A DNA stretch of 64,000 nucleotides from Rhipidocladum racemiflorum. Taxonomy: Eukaryota > Streptophyta > Magnoliopsida > Poales > Poaceae. Shown here piece after piece: positions 20,458 to 32,786 of this stretch. The stretch covers positions 43,867,749 to 43,931,748 of the forward strand of contig CM070590.1 of assembly GCA_036346355.1 (NCBI GenBank). Direction: 5' to 3'. The position numbers were made by a program, and so were the translations under genes. Each line of letters begins with the position of its first letter. Within the stretch, counting starts at the first letter, position 1. The notes below the pieces were generated by a model. It searched no databases. It saw only the letters and a list, made by a program, of their open reading frames with translations, and was not told the DNA's origin.

Positions 20458-21172
20458 GGATGCGAGCCCAGTCAGTTGCCTGTGGTATACTGGATGGCGC
20501 CACGAGTTTATTTGATTTTCCGCTGCTATTCTTTCTCTTTTAATAAATTTCGCCTTGCGAGGCATACATTTGTAACTTGACCATAAGGTCGAGTAACCAG
20601 TTTGGTTATTTAAATAAAGTACTTTATTGGTATCGTTTGGTATGATTGTGATATTTACCGATGTTAAGACTGTGTGCACTAGCGCGTTCCTGGACTAGTG
20701 CTGAATACACAGAGGGTCCGGATTTGCAAATTCGGGGTCCCGACACACGCGTATGGCCACCTGCCATACTCACGTGACTAACACTTTGCACGCGAATGAC
20801 CTCCTGCCATTCTCACGTGACTAACCATTCTTCGTGTGCACCATTCTCTTAGCTCGAACGTCCCGCATGACATCCTTGACCACCAAGACCTCAGTTCCTC
20901 CTGAACCTAGTCCCGAACCTCAGTTCCTCCATGAACCTAGTTCCGGTCCCGTCATCGACCACATTCGTCTTCGAGCAATACCTGCACATGAACAAACCAC
21001 AAAACAAATCCGAGCACAAGTCCACGACTTGACTCAATGTCAATCCATGCAACTACTCACATGAGCATTGCACAAAGTCCACTTCAAAAGAAGCATCATG
21101 AAATCATCACAAATTTTATAATCTCAAATTCAAATTATTTCAATTCTGCTCAACACCCTAATTCAGCAAAAA

Positions 21173-21612
21173 CGCATTCACGACGGACAAGGAAATATGG
21201 TCCGGCGTACACATGAAAAATCACTCAAAAAACCATTCACAACGGACAGACAAAATCGGTCCGTTGTACAAGTGAAAGTTTCGGTTCCAAGAAGAAATCA
21301 TTCTGGCGAAAACACGTTCACGACGGACAAACAAAATCGATGCATGCGTACATGCGAAAATCAAACCTCAAAAAGCCATTCACGATCGACCAAAGAAGTT
21401 TGTCCGCCGTACATGCAAAACTCTTGGTTTCTTGGAAGATTGAGTTCGACTCATGAGCTCAAAAACACGTTCACGATGCACCCAAAAACTTTGTCCGTCG
21501 TACATGCACAACTTACTGGTTTTTGAGGAAAATTGAGTTTGGCTCAATGAGTTCAAAAGCATGTCCACGACAGACCAACAAAGTTTGTCCGTCGTAGATG
21601 GGAAACTTATTG
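21173..21612 (-). repeat. Array of six hairpin-forming repeats in the copia U3
   Basis: Units of about 60-95 bp share the pattern TTCACGACGGAC...GTCCGTCGTACATG, whose two arms are inverted repeats; starts near 21177, 21235, 21315, 21378, 21468 and 21562. The arms are mutated to different degrees. The array sits about 125-565 bp inside the LTR start, in U3, upstream of the TATA-like site. The other LTR has the same array at 29532-29960. Confidence 0.65.
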
Positions 21613-21737
21613 TTTCTTGAGATCTTGGTCCCACAAGAAAAGCGAAACTCATCGCTTCTTGTCAAATTGACAAAACACATGAACAAACATATTTGCAAAT
21701 TCAATTCTAACCCAATTTTTCAGCACATGATTTCACA

Positions 21738-21752
21738 ATCTCCCCCTTGATG
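21738..21752 (-). other. Polypurine tract of the inner copia
   Basis: On the minus strand TCAAGGGGGAGAT directly precedes the 3' LTR start, the standard copia arrangement. Confidence 0.88.
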
Positions 21753-23029
21753 AAAACATTGGCAACACCACTTAGAATTGAACATTTGGCATTCACTTTA
21801 CAAAAGATTTTGAAATCCAAAGGATCAAGGACCAAAAAGAGAAAACACAGAATTCCCCTTTGACCAAAATGCAAAACAAAATCTCCCCTGAGAAGGAAAA
21901 TGTGTGTGAATGTGCAATGTGTCCAAGAATTCCAAAATTCTCCAAACTTCTCCCAAAATTCTCAAATTTCCAAACACAACTCCCCCTTTTTCTTCTCCCC
22001 CTTTTTCCTTAAACTTTTCAATGATTCCCAAATTTCTCCCCCTTTGACAATGGATTCATCAAGAGTACAAAAGAGAGAACAGGTTCAAAAATTTTCCTGT
22101 AGCAAAGATTTCACAAGGAGAAACAAGGGAGTGCCAAGATAGAAAAAGATGAGCTCATTCGATCATATAACCTTATATATCATATATTATGCAAAATACA
22201 TGATCTTGATGTGATTTTAACAAGTTAGGGAATGACATGCATTTCAACCTCAATTCAGTCAACTATAGCCAAGTACTAAGCAAAACCTTTAGTAGAAAAA
22301 GCAAGGCTTTAAAAATTGAAGCAACTAACAACTTAGGGCGAGCAAGTAGTTTCAACTCCAATCTAGTAGACCAATTTAATCTTTAAACAATAAGTTGCAT
22401 GTGGCATGCTTGAAGCATACTTCTTTTATTTTCTAGGAGTGGCATGCTTGAAGCATACATCTTATCTTTGAGGGAATGGCATGCTTGAAGCATACATCTT
22501 ATCTTTTTAGGGAAAGCAAGCCTGAAGCACATAACTTGAAGCTTTTTTGCTTTTAACAACCCTTTTTTTTATTCCCTTTTCTTTTCATTTTTCTTGATTA
22601 TAAACATGCAAAAGTGATTAAAAGGTCTTATGAAAGAGTAAAGTTGAAACCACACTTGCTTCATAGCCCAAATTTGTCAAGAGGATTCAATATTAAGCCT
22701 AGAAGAGTAAGATATCACAGAGTATTTAGCTATAGGCAATCAAATCAGGGAATTCCGCAATGTCATTCTTAGTTCAAGTGAGATAATTTAGATTATCATA
22801 TATTAGCTCAATTATATAGTATATAAAGAAATATGATAAAGTGAGCTCATCAAGTGAAAGAACTTGGCAAAGAAACTCCCCCTCAAAACAATCCCATTGG
22901 ATGAACAATTCCAAGTTCTCCCCGAATAAAAGCAAAACGAGAAGAAGACAAAGGTTTTGTGAAAATGTCTGCCAATTGATGTTCAGTATCCACATGATGA
23001 AGCACAATGTTGCCTTTTCAACATGATCT
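21753..23029 (-). other. 3' untranslated region of the inner copia
   Basis: No coding potential. It contains CT-rich runs (CTCCCCCTTTT), and at 22403-22500 three direct repeats with the palindrome ATGCTTGAAGCAT. Confidence 0.6.
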
Positions 23030-24835
23030 CTAAGAAAGTGAAATCGATGTCAATATGTTTTGTTCTTGAATGTTGCATGGGTTCTTAGCAATGCAAATTG
23101 CACTAGTGTTATCACACGTAAGAGGAACACTATCCAAAATAACCCCATAATCTTTAAGTGTAGCTACTATCCAAAGAATTTGAGAACAACAACTAGCAGC
23201 GACCACATATTCAGATTCAGCAGCTTGATTGTGCAACAGAAGATTGCTTTCTAGATGACCATGCAATGAGAGAATTTCCCAAGAAGTGACATGAACCAGA
23301 AGTGCTTTTCCTATCAATTCTACATCCTCCAAAATCAGCATCAGAAAAAGATCTCAAACTAATGCATGAGGAAGCAGTAAAGCCAAATGCCAAAATCTTG
23401 AGTTCCATGAAGATACCTGAAAATCCTTTTGACAAATTTTGTCGATGTGAAGCACGTGGGGAAGCTTGAAAACGAGCACACAAGCATACTGACAAATTGT
23501 ATATCCGGCCTTGATGCGTTGAGGTACAAAAGTGAACCTATCATGCTTCTATATTCCTTTTGATCAACCTGCTCACCATCTTCATCAGGTGGTCAAGCGC
23601 AAGTGATCTCCATGGGTGTCATGATCGCTTGTCGCTTTCCATTCCAAAGCGATGTAGCAAGTCTTTCGTGTATTTGCTTTGATGTACAAAAAGTATCATC
23701 CTTCGCTTGCTTGATTTGAAATCCCAAAAAGTATGTCAACTCACCCATCATACTCATCTCAAACTCCTTCCTCATTGTTTACGAAAACTTCAGACACTAA
23801 AACATGAGATGAACCACCAAAGATAATATCATCAACATAAATCTGAACGAATAGTTGATCATTGCCTTGCTTGAGTAAAAAGAGAGTTTTGTCAACCTTT
23901 CCCATTAAAAAGCCTTTTTCAAGTAAAAAGGTTTTGAGCCTATCATACCATGCTCTAGGGGCTTGTTTCAAACCATACAAAGCTTTTGATAGTTTGAACA
24001 CATGATTTGGAAACTTTGGATTTTCAAAACCAGGTGGTTGCTTGACATAAACCTCCTCATTTATGTAGCCATTAAGAAAAGCACTTTTCACATCCATTTG
24101 ATACAATTTGAAACCTTTGGATGCAGCAAAAGCTAAAAGGATTCTAATGGCTTCAATTCTAGCAACAGGAGCAAAGGTTTCATCAAAATCTAAGCCTTCA
24201 ATTTGAGTGTAACCTTGAGCAACCAATCTAGCCTTGTTTCTAACAACAACACCATCATCACTTTGTTTATTTTTGAAAACCCATCTAGTTCCAATAACAT
24301 TAAAATCTGGAGGAGGTGAGACAAGTTTCCAAACTTTATTTCGTTCAAAATTCTCTATTTCTTCATGCATGGCATTGATCCAAGATTAGTCGGATAATGC
24401 ATGAGATATATCTTTGGGTTCAAAAGAAGCAACTAAAGCGGAATGAGCATGAGTGTCAGAATGAATAAACCTGGATCGAGTGACTCTCTCATTTAGGTCT
24501 CCAATCATTTGTTCAGATGGATGCATTTTTTGAATGTACAAGGGAGCATTGGCTTTTGAGACTTCTCCTTCTCCTTCTTCATTTTCAGCATGTACAGATG
24601 ATGTTGTAGCTTGAGGATGGTTAATTGTAGGTGATGTAGTAGTAGGTGCCAAAGGTGCTACATCTTGTTGTGCATTAGGAAGAGTCAAGACCTCATCTTC
24701 AACATCATCATCATCTTCAAAGATTTTCTCCTTTGAATGTATGCGCTTTGACTGCATCACTTGGACTAGTGCCTGGACTAGCCTCATCAAAAGTAACTTC
24801 ACAAGTTTCCACAATTTTGTTAGTCTCCAAAACAA
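23030..24835 (-). pseudogene. Inner copia pol: reverse transcriptase and RNase H
   Basis: Reading 24835 to 23030. The segment before RT is an acidic linker (EDDDDVEDEVLTLPN). RT begins MHEEIENFERNKVWKLV at 24370 and includes GTRWVFKNKQ, KARLVAQGYTQ, YQMDVKSAFLNG, LYGLKQAPRAWY and the catalytic YVDD at 23828-23839, then is shifted after about 23780. RNase H motifs follow in other frames (SRPDIQFVSMLVC, DADFGGCRIDRKSTSG, WSSRKQSSVAQS, SEYVVAASCCSQ). Several frameshifts and stops interrupt it. It would copy element RNA to DNA; this copy cannot make a full enzyme. Confidence 0.9.
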
Positions 24836-25953
24836 GCACCACGATAGCCACGAGTATGAGCAGGATATCTAAGAAAAATGCCATCAGTTGATCTAGCTTC
24901 AAATTTATCAAGATTTCCAGATTTCAAGACAAAACATTTGCATCCAAAACTCGAAAGTGAGAAACAGAAGGTCTATGTCCAAACCGAAGCTCATATGGAG
25001 TCTTACCCAATTTTGATCTCAAAAACACACGGTTTGAAACATAACAAGCAGCTTGAAATAGCTTCAGCCCAAAAATTTCTAGGAGAGAGATGTTCATCTA
25101 ACATGGTTCTAGCCATCTCAACTAACGCTCGCTTTTTCTTTCGACTACACCATTTTGTTGGAGGCACTCTAGGAGATGAAAATTGATGATTAATTCCTTT
25201 TCAAAGACAAAAGAGATTAAAGGAAGCATTTTTGAATTCAGTTCCATTATCACTTCTAATAGCTTTGAGAGCTCCTGGATGGTCACCAGAAAGCCTAAGA
25301 ACAAGACTTCTAAAATGACTAAAAGCCTCATCCTTAGATGCCATAAAATACACCCAAGAGTATCTAGAAAAATCATCAACAATCACAAGCACATACCGTT
25401 TGCCTCCAAAGGATTGAACTCGAGATGGTCCAAGCTGTATCAAGATGTAGAAGCTGTCTGGAGCGTTTGTCATCATCATGGTAAGAGGTGGATGTGAACC
25501 TGCAATCATCTTACCATGTCTACAAGAAGAACATACTAGTTTGCTATCACCCTTAAGCTTAGGCAGGCCACGTATAAGATCTAAAACCACTTACACGAGT
25601 AAGATGATCAAAACCAACATGACCAAGTCTCACGATGCCAAAAGAATAAATCTTTAGAAACATTGGCAATTAGACACCTATGCTTAGAAGAAGGTGATGC
25701 ATCAAAATCAGCTTTAAAGACTCTTCCAAAACGAGAAATTTTGAACACAAGATCACCTGAAGCATCTAGCACTTTGCATTCATTTTTCTTAAAGCTTATC
25801 TAAAGATCTTCATCAAGCATTTGTGAGACAGAAAGCAAGTTATATTTCAAATTTTCAACAAGAGCCACATCCTTGAACATAAACTTGTCACTTACCTTTA
25901 TTGTACCTTTTGCCACAACAGAAGAGGAAGAAGCATCTCCAAAAGTAACACTT
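24836..25953 (-). pseudogene. Inner copia integrase (broken)
   Basis: The central ORF on the minus strand (25590-25201) holds CSSCRHGKMIAGSH, VIVDDFSRYSWVYF and IRSDNGTEFKNASF, the zinc-finger end and two of the three catalytic Asp blocks of a copia integrase. The next frame (25382-25122) continues to LECLQQNGVVERKSER, with the catalytic Glu region (QNGVVERK). Towards 24900 the C-terminal copia integrase region is found in fragments (for example ARSTDGIFLRYP-like sequence). At least three frames are involved, so no complete protein can be made. Confidence 0.82.
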
Positions 25954-26142
25954 TCAAAGACGAGATGCACGAGTGAGGAGGAGAACCAATTTTATCACGG
26001 ACATGTGGCGTGAGCATCCTAATCCACTATCCATATGTTCTCCTTCCTTGCGCGAGATGCCTACATAGCAAAAAAAACATGTCGAGGCCTCAGATCTTGG
26101 GGTTAGGAATGAGATTTTTGGGAATCCAAGATCGAGACACAC
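25954..26142 (-). pseudogene. Inner copia protease remnant
   Basis: The minus-strand frame includes MDSGLGCSRHM, the copia protease active-site block (Asp-Ser-Gly followed by CSRHM), with an extra residue that suggests an indel. It lies between the second CCHC motif and the integrase, as expected. Confidence 0.65.
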
Positions 26143-28252
26143 GACGACAACAAGATAGGTACAACACGATAATTTTTATGCACAAAATCAGATTTGCCTT
26201 TTCCCATGTTTGTAGGAACAGAAGGTGTTTTCATCACTCTAGGCGCATAAAAATGTGCTTTGCTGAAATTTGACCTAGCCTCGCTTCTTTCCTTCTTTCT
26301 TTGTTTGGCTAGTCTAAAGCAAAAATCTACTAAGTGTCCATCTCTACCACAATGAGTGCAAGTGTACTTGACATGATGTTTATCTTTAACAAGAAAAGCA
26401 CATTTTGCATTCATCATAGTAGAAGATAAAACCAGCAGATTGAAAAGCAATTTTCTTAGGCTCATTAGATAACTCAATTTTGCAAGGAGCTGAACAACGA
26501 TCTGAGGTTTAGTTTCATATGTGGCATAAGGATCAAAACCTAAACCTCTCTTGTTTGTGCTAACCTTAGATTGATCCAAAATCATGTTCAACTTCTTCTT
26601 GCCATTAGTGAAACGCTCCAAAGAATTTTGCAAGTAATCAACTTTCTTAGCAAGAGTTAAACAATTATTGCAGGGAACATCTACTTTTCCTTTTGCTTGC
26701 GTACAAGTTGAGCTTGAGAGAATTTCATGTGAAAGTAAATTATCAGTTAATTGAGAAACCCTAGCATTTGCATCTTTCAATTTTAATTCAAGAGTTGAGC
26801 ATTTAGAACAAGAAGTTGAACTATGCAAATCATCGATTGGAACGACTAGCATGTACAACATGTTTCTCATTTTCTCATTTAGATGCAACAAAAGAGCATG
26901 TTCTTTCCTAAGCAAGGTGAGCTTCATTGTAAATTAAGTCACCACGATTTGCAAGTATCATCACTAGGAATCAAAGTCTTAAGTCTAGCAATTCCAGCAT
27001 TCAATGATTCAATAATGAAATCATGTTTCTTAATTTTCTTATCACGCTTGTCAAGCAATTTTCCAAGACGAGCAACAAGAATAGCTAATTCATCATAAGA
27101 GGGATCTACCTCATTGAAGTCATTGTCGTGGTGGAGTCCTCAGTGAAGCTATCCTTGTCGCTTGCCATGAGACATAATCCTATCAAATCATGCTTGCTTG
27201 GAGTTGCATCATCTTCGCCGCTCTCCGAGTCCACATCGCTCAAATTGACTTGTTCAAGAGCGGAAAGAACTCGGTGAACCACCTTGCGGTTGATGAAGCT
27301 CTTCTTCTTCCTATCCTTTGACGAGAACCTTTTCTTCTCATTCCTTCTGGCGTTGTCCTTCTCCTCCTTTGATGTTGTTCCTGCAAGCTTAGGACAATTT
27401 GTGCGAATATGGTTGAGGTCACCACACTCATAGCATCTTGGAGGACCACCTCTCTTTCTCATTCTCACATTCGCAAAGCTTTGTTAAAGCGAGAAGAGAG
27501 TAGTGCGAGATCTTCTTCAGAAACTCTTCAAGTTGCTCATCCATTAAAGAAGACATGGAAGACAAGGCAAAGCTAGAAGAAGAATTTGCATTTGACATGT
27601 TAGGGTTAGAGATCAAAGCAATTGATTTAATGTTACCCTTCCTGGCAAGAACATCCAACTCATGAGTTTTCAACTTAGAGTAAAGAACATCTAATGTGAG
27701 TGTGCTCATGGTAGTAGATTCTTGTATAGATGTTACTTTCCTCTCCCACCCCGCCCTGTCCACCGCCCTAAGCAAGTGTCGAGCATTTTCAAAGATCACA
27801 GTAGCTAACTCCAACAAAGACGTAGATTGCTAAGAATTTTATTGAAACGTGCAAAGAAGTCATCTACAGATTCACTAGGTTTCATCTCAAAACGCATGTA
27901 TTCTTTTTTGTAAATATCTTGGCGAACCTCTTTGATGGTGTTAGAACCCTCATGGTAATCACAAAGAGATTTCCATACCTCATATGCTTGGATCGAAGAT
28001 GAACCACACGATCAAAGTTGTGCGTCCCAAGCCTTGGATGATCAAGTTGCGCCTTGCTATTTGCTTCAACATGTGTGCGATTGGTGTCGTTGACGTTGTC
28101 GTTTGCAGGACTTCATATGGCTTGTAGACCTTCTCCCAAATTGTGAAGCCCTGTGCTTGGATGAACGCCTCCATCTTGGCCTTCCAAAACTGAAAATCAA
28201 CACCATCGAACACACATGGTTTTGTCGAATAACGATCCATTGATCTAATCAC
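26143..28252 (-). pseudogene. Inner copia gag with two CCHC motifs (broken)
   Basis: Start Met at 28252 (MIRSMDRYSTKPCVFDG, FQFWKAKMEAFIQAQG) just downstream of the primer-binding site. After frame changes the UBN2/gag body is seen at 27817-27430 (ATVIFENARHLL, STLTLDVLYSKLKTHEL), then a first zinc knuckle CYECGDLNHIRTNC (27394-27435), a Lys/Arg- and acidic-rich linker, a coiled-coil-like region (26927-26500, LLRKEHALLLHLNEKMR), and a second CCHC, CTHCGRDGHLVDFC (26319-26360). Two spaced zinc fingers fit SIRE-like Gag. Stops and shifts are frequent. Confidence 0.85.
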
Positions 28253-28278
28253 CGGTTAAGATAGATTAGAGAAACCTT

Positions 28279-28290
28279 GCTCTGATACCA
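28279..28290 (-). other. Primer-binding site of the inner copia
   Basis: Minus-strand TGGTATCAGAGC begins two bases after the 5' LTR end (CCTACA|ag). It is complementary to initiator tRNA-Met. Confidence 0.95.
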
Positions 28291-28292
28291 CT

Positions 28293-30089
28293 TGTAGGAT
28301 CGAAGTATACGAATATAGCAATCAGAGGGGGGTGAATGATTGTGCGGAAGCTAAAACCAAATTCTTTATCTACTAAAAGTTCACCCCAAAACAGAACCAA
28401 ATAATTGCCTCGTTTTCGACAAAAACAGAATAATAGAGATTCGGTAAAACGAGAATTCCCGGAGATCCAACCGACGAAACGATCTAAAATTTGGACACAA
28501 GAAACTACATTCCAGTACGAATCAAACCCAAAAAGAATCAGCTCGATCGGACTTACGGATCAAAAGTTATAAGCTTCGCAAGCTTGCTGTTTCAGAACTT
28601 GACGAGAATCAATCTAATCAAAACTTCAAGATTAAACAAGATCTTCAAAAGATTCATCAACTAGACTTTGAGAAACTCTAAATCAATACCCTAGAACGGT
28701 TTTTGATGGATCAAATCAAGATGAAACTCAACGATCAAAAACCAATCTAGAATTAGAACAAGCATGCAAACAAGAACCAAAAGCAGAAAACACTCAGAGC
28801 GACGTGGTTATCAGAGCACGCAAAAATCTTGGAAGAATTGATCTTTATTTCTTGTCTAAAATACTCTCATCAAAAGAGTACAAACCCTAAAACCAAGCTC
28901 AAAGCTTGATGCGCTCACTCTACTTGGTGCCTTCAACAGGAGACCCCCACCTATTTAAAGCACCAACCCACAAGGAGTTACGAATATGATTCCTATTCCT
29001 AGAAGGAATCTGTGATTCAACACAACTCTACTTGGCCCAACCTGGCCGAGTACAACTCTTGCACGCGTATGGCAACCCTACCATACTCACGTGACTAACA
29101 CTTTGCACGCCAGATGGCCACCGCCATACTCACGTGACTAACACTTTGCACGCGAATGACCTCCTCGCCATTCTCACGTGACTAACCATTCTTCGTGGTG
29201 CACCATTCTCTTAGCCCGAACGTCCCGCATGACATCCTTGACCACCAAGACCTCGGTTCCTCCTGAACCTAGTCCCGAACCTCGGTTCCTCCATGAACCT
29301 AGTTCCGGTCCCGCCACCGACCACATTCGTCTTCGAGCAATACACGCACATGAACAAACCACAAACAAATCCGAGCACAAGTCCACGACTTGACTCAATG
29401 TCAATCCATGCAACTACTCACATGAGCATTGCATAAAGTCCACTTCAAAAGAAGCATCATGAAATCATCACAAATTTCATAATCTCAAATTCAAATTATT
29501 TCAATTCGCTCAACACCTAATTCAAAGAAACGCATTCACGACGGACAAGGAAATATGGTCCGCGTACACATGAAAAATCACTCAAAACCATTCACAACGG
29601 ATGCATAAAATCGGTCCGCTGTACAAGTGAAAGTTTCGGTTCCAAGAAGAAATCATTCGCGAAAACACGCTCACGACGGACAAACAAAATCGTCTGTCAG
29701 ACATGCGAAATCAAACCTCAAAAAGCCATTCACGATCGACCAAAGAAGTTTGTCCGCCGTACATGCAAAACTTCTGGTTTCTTGGAAGATTGAGTTCGAC
29801 TCATGAGCTCAAAAACACGTTCACGACATGACTCCAAAACTTTGTCCGTCAGACATGCACAACTTAATCGGTTTTTGAGGAAAATTGAGTTTGGCTCAAT
29901 GAGTTCAAAAGCATGTCCACGGCAGCACCAACAAAGTTTGTCCGTCGTAGATGGGAAACTTATCGCTTCTTGAGATCTTGGTCCCAAGTAAAAGCGAAAC
30001 TTACTGCTTCTTGTCAAATTGACAAAACACATGAACAAACATATTTGCAAATTCAATTCTAAGCCAATTTTTCAGCACATGATTTCACA
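28293..30089 (-). repeat. 5' LTR of the inner copia
   Basis: 1797 bp, minus-strand TGTGAAATC...CCTACA. It has a TATA-type TTTAAATAG on the minus strand at about 28951-28959 and the U3 hairpin array at 29532-29960. Short ORFs here are unsupported. Confidence 0.93.
28951..28959 (-). promoter_or_regulatory. TATA-type box of the inner copia LTR
   Basis: Minus-strand CTTTAAATAGG, conserved in both LTRs and downstream (in the LTR's own direction) of the U3 repeat array. Confidence 0.5.
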
Positions 30090-30094
30090 CAACC

Positions 30095-30570
30095 TCCTCC
30101 TGAAGCGGAGGAAGACTATCATGAAGTTGAGCTGGAGCTCAATTATATCTTCGGGGGCTCGGCCGCGTACAAGTCCAAGCGGAAGCAAAAACTTACCGCC
30201 GACATCAACGCTGATCGCTACGAGACCCCTCGATACGTGACGGTGGTCCGAGGTTGCGATCACTTTTGATCGCCGGATCACCCGGCCGGGTCCCATTTCC
30301 GGCTGTATCCTCTCGTCTTGGGGCCAGTTGTTCGCAGCATCAAGCTCAAGAGGGTGCTGATTGACGGGGGAAGCGGCCTCAATGTCCTTTTCAGCAAAAC
30401 TCTCGATGATATGGGGATCATGAGGATGACACCTCCTTCAAGCCAGAAGGACGTCCAGAAGCTTACGGGTTGCATGATGGCACTCGGTAGGTTCATTTCT
30501 CGACTGGGGACTCGGGGGATGCCCTTCTTTAAGCTCCTCAAGAAGCAGGATCGTTTTGAATGGACGTAGG
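30095..30570 (+). pseudogene. Tat-type gag end and protease, fused to the RT tail
   Basis: The first frame (NYIFGGSAAYKSKRKQ, DINADRYETPRY) is the Gag-protease linker and stops at about 30270. In the next frame VLIDGGSGLNVLFSKTLDDM is the aspartic protease block (Asp-Gly-Gly-Ser in this lineage). Right after MRMTPPSS the sequence jumps to QKDVQKLTGCMMALGRF, the thumb/connection region of RT. All catalytic RT blocks (LPRID, YxDD) are therefore deleted. TAG at 30567-30569 ends the frame. Confidence 0.8.
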
Positions 30571-32786
30571 AGGCGCAACAGGCTTTCGAGGAGCTCAAGG
30601 CGTTCCTCTCCACCCCTCCGATCCTGGTCTCGCCGATTCCAGAGGAGCTCCTCCTACTTTACATAGCGGCAACGACCCATGTAGTCAGCGCGACGATAGT
30701 CGTGGAGCGGGAGGAGCCAGGACACCGCTATAGGTGCTGGCCCGGCCTACTGGCCGGCCAAGTATTGGGCGAATCCAAGGTACGGTATCCTCAAGTCCAG
30801 GTTGTCAGACGCCAGGCCGGTTGCATCGCGGAAATTGAAGCATTACTTCCAGGGGCACCATATTTCAGTAGTGACCTCCTTCCCGATAGGAGATATTCTC
30901 CATAATCAGGAAGCTACTGGGAGAATTTTGAAATGGGCGGCCGAGCTTGGAGCCTATGATATCTCCTTCAAGCCACGCACCGCCATCAAGTCACAGGCCC
31001 TAGCCGACTTCACGGCCAAGTGGACCGAGTTCCAGGCCCCCCTCGTCGAACAGGAGCTAGAGTATTGGACGATGTATTTCGACAGATCTCTCATGCTCAG
31101 CGGCGCAGGAGCTGGAATTCTGCTCATTTCGCCAAAGGGGGATCAGCTCAAGTACGTCCTTCGCATTCATTTCCCGGCGTCAAACAATGACGCGGAGTAC
31201 GAGGCACTCATTCACGGGCTCCGCATTGCCATATCGCTTAGAATCCAACGATTGACGGTTCACGGGGACTCGCAATTAGTAGTGAGCCAAGTACAGAAAG
31301 ACTGGTCGTGTGTCGATCAGACCATGACAGCGTATTGTCAGCGATTCCAGGAGTTGGAGAACAAGTTCGATGGATTGGAGTTGGTTCATGTCCTGCGCCG
31401 TAACAACGAGGTGGCAGATGAGTTGGCAAAGATGGGAGCCACTCGGGCAGAAGTCCCAAGTGGTGTGTTCGTCCAGGAGCTTTATGAGCCAACAGTGACA
31501 GAACGACGAGAATTGAATAAGGTCCCTGAGGCGGAAGTCCTAGTCATCAATCCCGATTGGGTGACCCCGTATTTGGATTATCTCTTGAAGGACAAGCTTC
31601 CCGAAACTTCTACCCTGGCCGAGCGCATCTTGCGACAAGCCAAGTCCTACGTGGTGATCGGAGAAGAGCTCTTTCGAAAGAGCGCCTCTGGTGTCCTTAG
31701 GCGGTGCGTTTCAGAGCAAGAGGGAAGGGATCTACTCAAGGAAATCCACTCGGGAGTATGTGGCCACCATGTCGCGTCGAGTGCTTTGGTCGGCAAAGCC
31801 TACTGGCAAGGTTTCTTCGGGCCCACGGCGGTAACGGATGCGAAAGAAATCGTCCGCACGTGTGAAGGCTGCCAGTTCTACGCCCGGCAGACGCATTTAC
31901 CGGTGCAGGAGCTGCAAACCATCCCTATCTCCTGGCCCTTCGCAATATGGGGGCTCGACTTAGTCAGATCCCTCAAGAAGGCCCAAGGCAGTTTCTCCTA
32001 CCTCTTCGTGGCCATCGACAAGTTCACCAAGTAGATTGAAGCCAAACCAGTCGCCACGATCACGGCGGTTAAGGCCAAGGAATTCTTCCAGGATATCGTA
32101 GTCAGATTTGGCGTACCAAACCGCATCATTACGGATAATGGCATACAATTCCGCGGTGAGGAATTTCAAGAGTGGTGCGACGACATGGGAATAAAAATCT
32201 GCTTCGCTTCAGTGGGTCATCCACAAAGCAATGGGCAAGTCGAGCGGGCCAATGGTTTAGTCCTTCAAGGATCGAAGCCGTGATCTTCGATCGCCTCAAA
32301 CCATACGCAGCGCGATGGGTAAGAGAATTGCCATCAGTGCTCTAGGGGCTCAGAACCACTCCCAGCAGAGCAACCGGGCATTCTCCCTTTTTCTTGGTGT
32401 ACGGGTCAGAGGCGGTTTTACCAACAGAAATGGAATTCAGATCCCTAAGGGTCCGGAACTACAAGGAGGCCGAGTCGTTGGGAAGCCGAGTGGTAGAGCT
32501 TGATCAACTTGAGGAAGCCAGAAATGTTGAAGCAATCCAATCGGCCAAGTACCTCCAGGGCCTCCGACGCTACCATTCTCGCAATGTCCGAAGTCGTATC
32601 TTCTCTAAGGGAGATTTGGTCCTCAGGAGGAACCAAAAAAGTGAGCATAAACTCTCCCCAATCTGGGAAGGTCCTTACATTGTGGAGGAGGTAGTTCGTC
32701 CAAGGGCTTATCGAATCAAGCGTGAAGACGGCGCGGTCTTGGTGAACACTTGGAATGCCGAACAGCTACGCCGCTTCTACGCTTAA
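30571..32786 (+). pseudogene. Tat-type RNase H, second RNase H and integrase
   Basis: The first RNase H is frame-broken (LLYIAATTHVVSATIVVERE, then KLKHYFQGHHISVVT). The 410-codon frame from 30802 holds a second, archaeal-type RNase H (MYFDRSLMLSGAGAGILL, SNNDAEYEALIHGL, VHGDSQLVVSQV), the hallmark of Tat elements. The integrase zinc-binding region follows (HHVASSALVGK...CEGCQFYARQ), then the first catalytic region (WGLDLVRSLKKAQG). TAG at 32032-32034 breaks it. Further on are ITDNGIQFRG and GHPQSNGQVERANG with the other acidic residues, then a frame change and a C-terminal piece (VYGSEAVLPTEMEF, EGPYIVEEVVRPRAYRI) ending TAA 32784-32786. Confidence 0.87.

Larger units (their letters stand above)
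17286..20745 (+). mobile_element. Solo LTR, Tekay-type (second subfamily)
   Basis: 3460 bp from TGTAACACCCC to GTCCCGACA, flanked by CACGC (17281-17285 and 20746-20750), with no internal region: a solo LTR left by LTR-LTR recombination. Its layout parallels the 646-4088 LTR but most of the sequence has diverged. Short ORFs at 17606-18847 are GC-rich LTR sequence, not genes. It contains candidate acidic exons and the palindromic module. Both insertion and recombination postdate the inner copia. Confidence 0.93.
16468..21737 (-). repeat. 3' LTR of the inner copia, split by a solo LTR
   Basis: Without the insertion and one TSD copy it is 1805 bp, against 1797 bp for the other LTR. The LTR's start (minus strand TGTGAAATC) is at 21737 and its end (CCTACA) at 16468. 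A TATA-type TTTAAATAG lies on the minus strand at about 17126-17134. The hairpin repeat array is at 21173-21612. Confidence 0.9.
16468..30089 (-). mobile_element. Ty1/copia element, SIRE/Maximus-like, minus strand (inner copia)
   Basis: On the minus strand: 5' LTR 28293-30089, primer-binding site 28279-28290, gag, protease, integrase, RT-RNase H, polypurine tract 21738-21752, 3' LTR 16468-21737. TSD CAACC is on both sides. Protease-integrase-RT order defines Ty1/copia. The LTR is about 1.8 kb and Gag has two CCHC motifs, consistent with the SIRE/Maximus lineage. The 3' LTR is split by a 3460-bp solo LTR. The two LTRs differ by many small indels and substitutions, and the coding region has many frameshifts, so the element is old and inactive. 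Confidence 0.93.

Noticed and set aside
21173..21612. CRISPR-like array
   Set aside because: The repeats have variable length, carry inverted arms that differ between units, and lie in a retrotransposon LTR of a plant genome. There are no cas genes and no uniform spacers.
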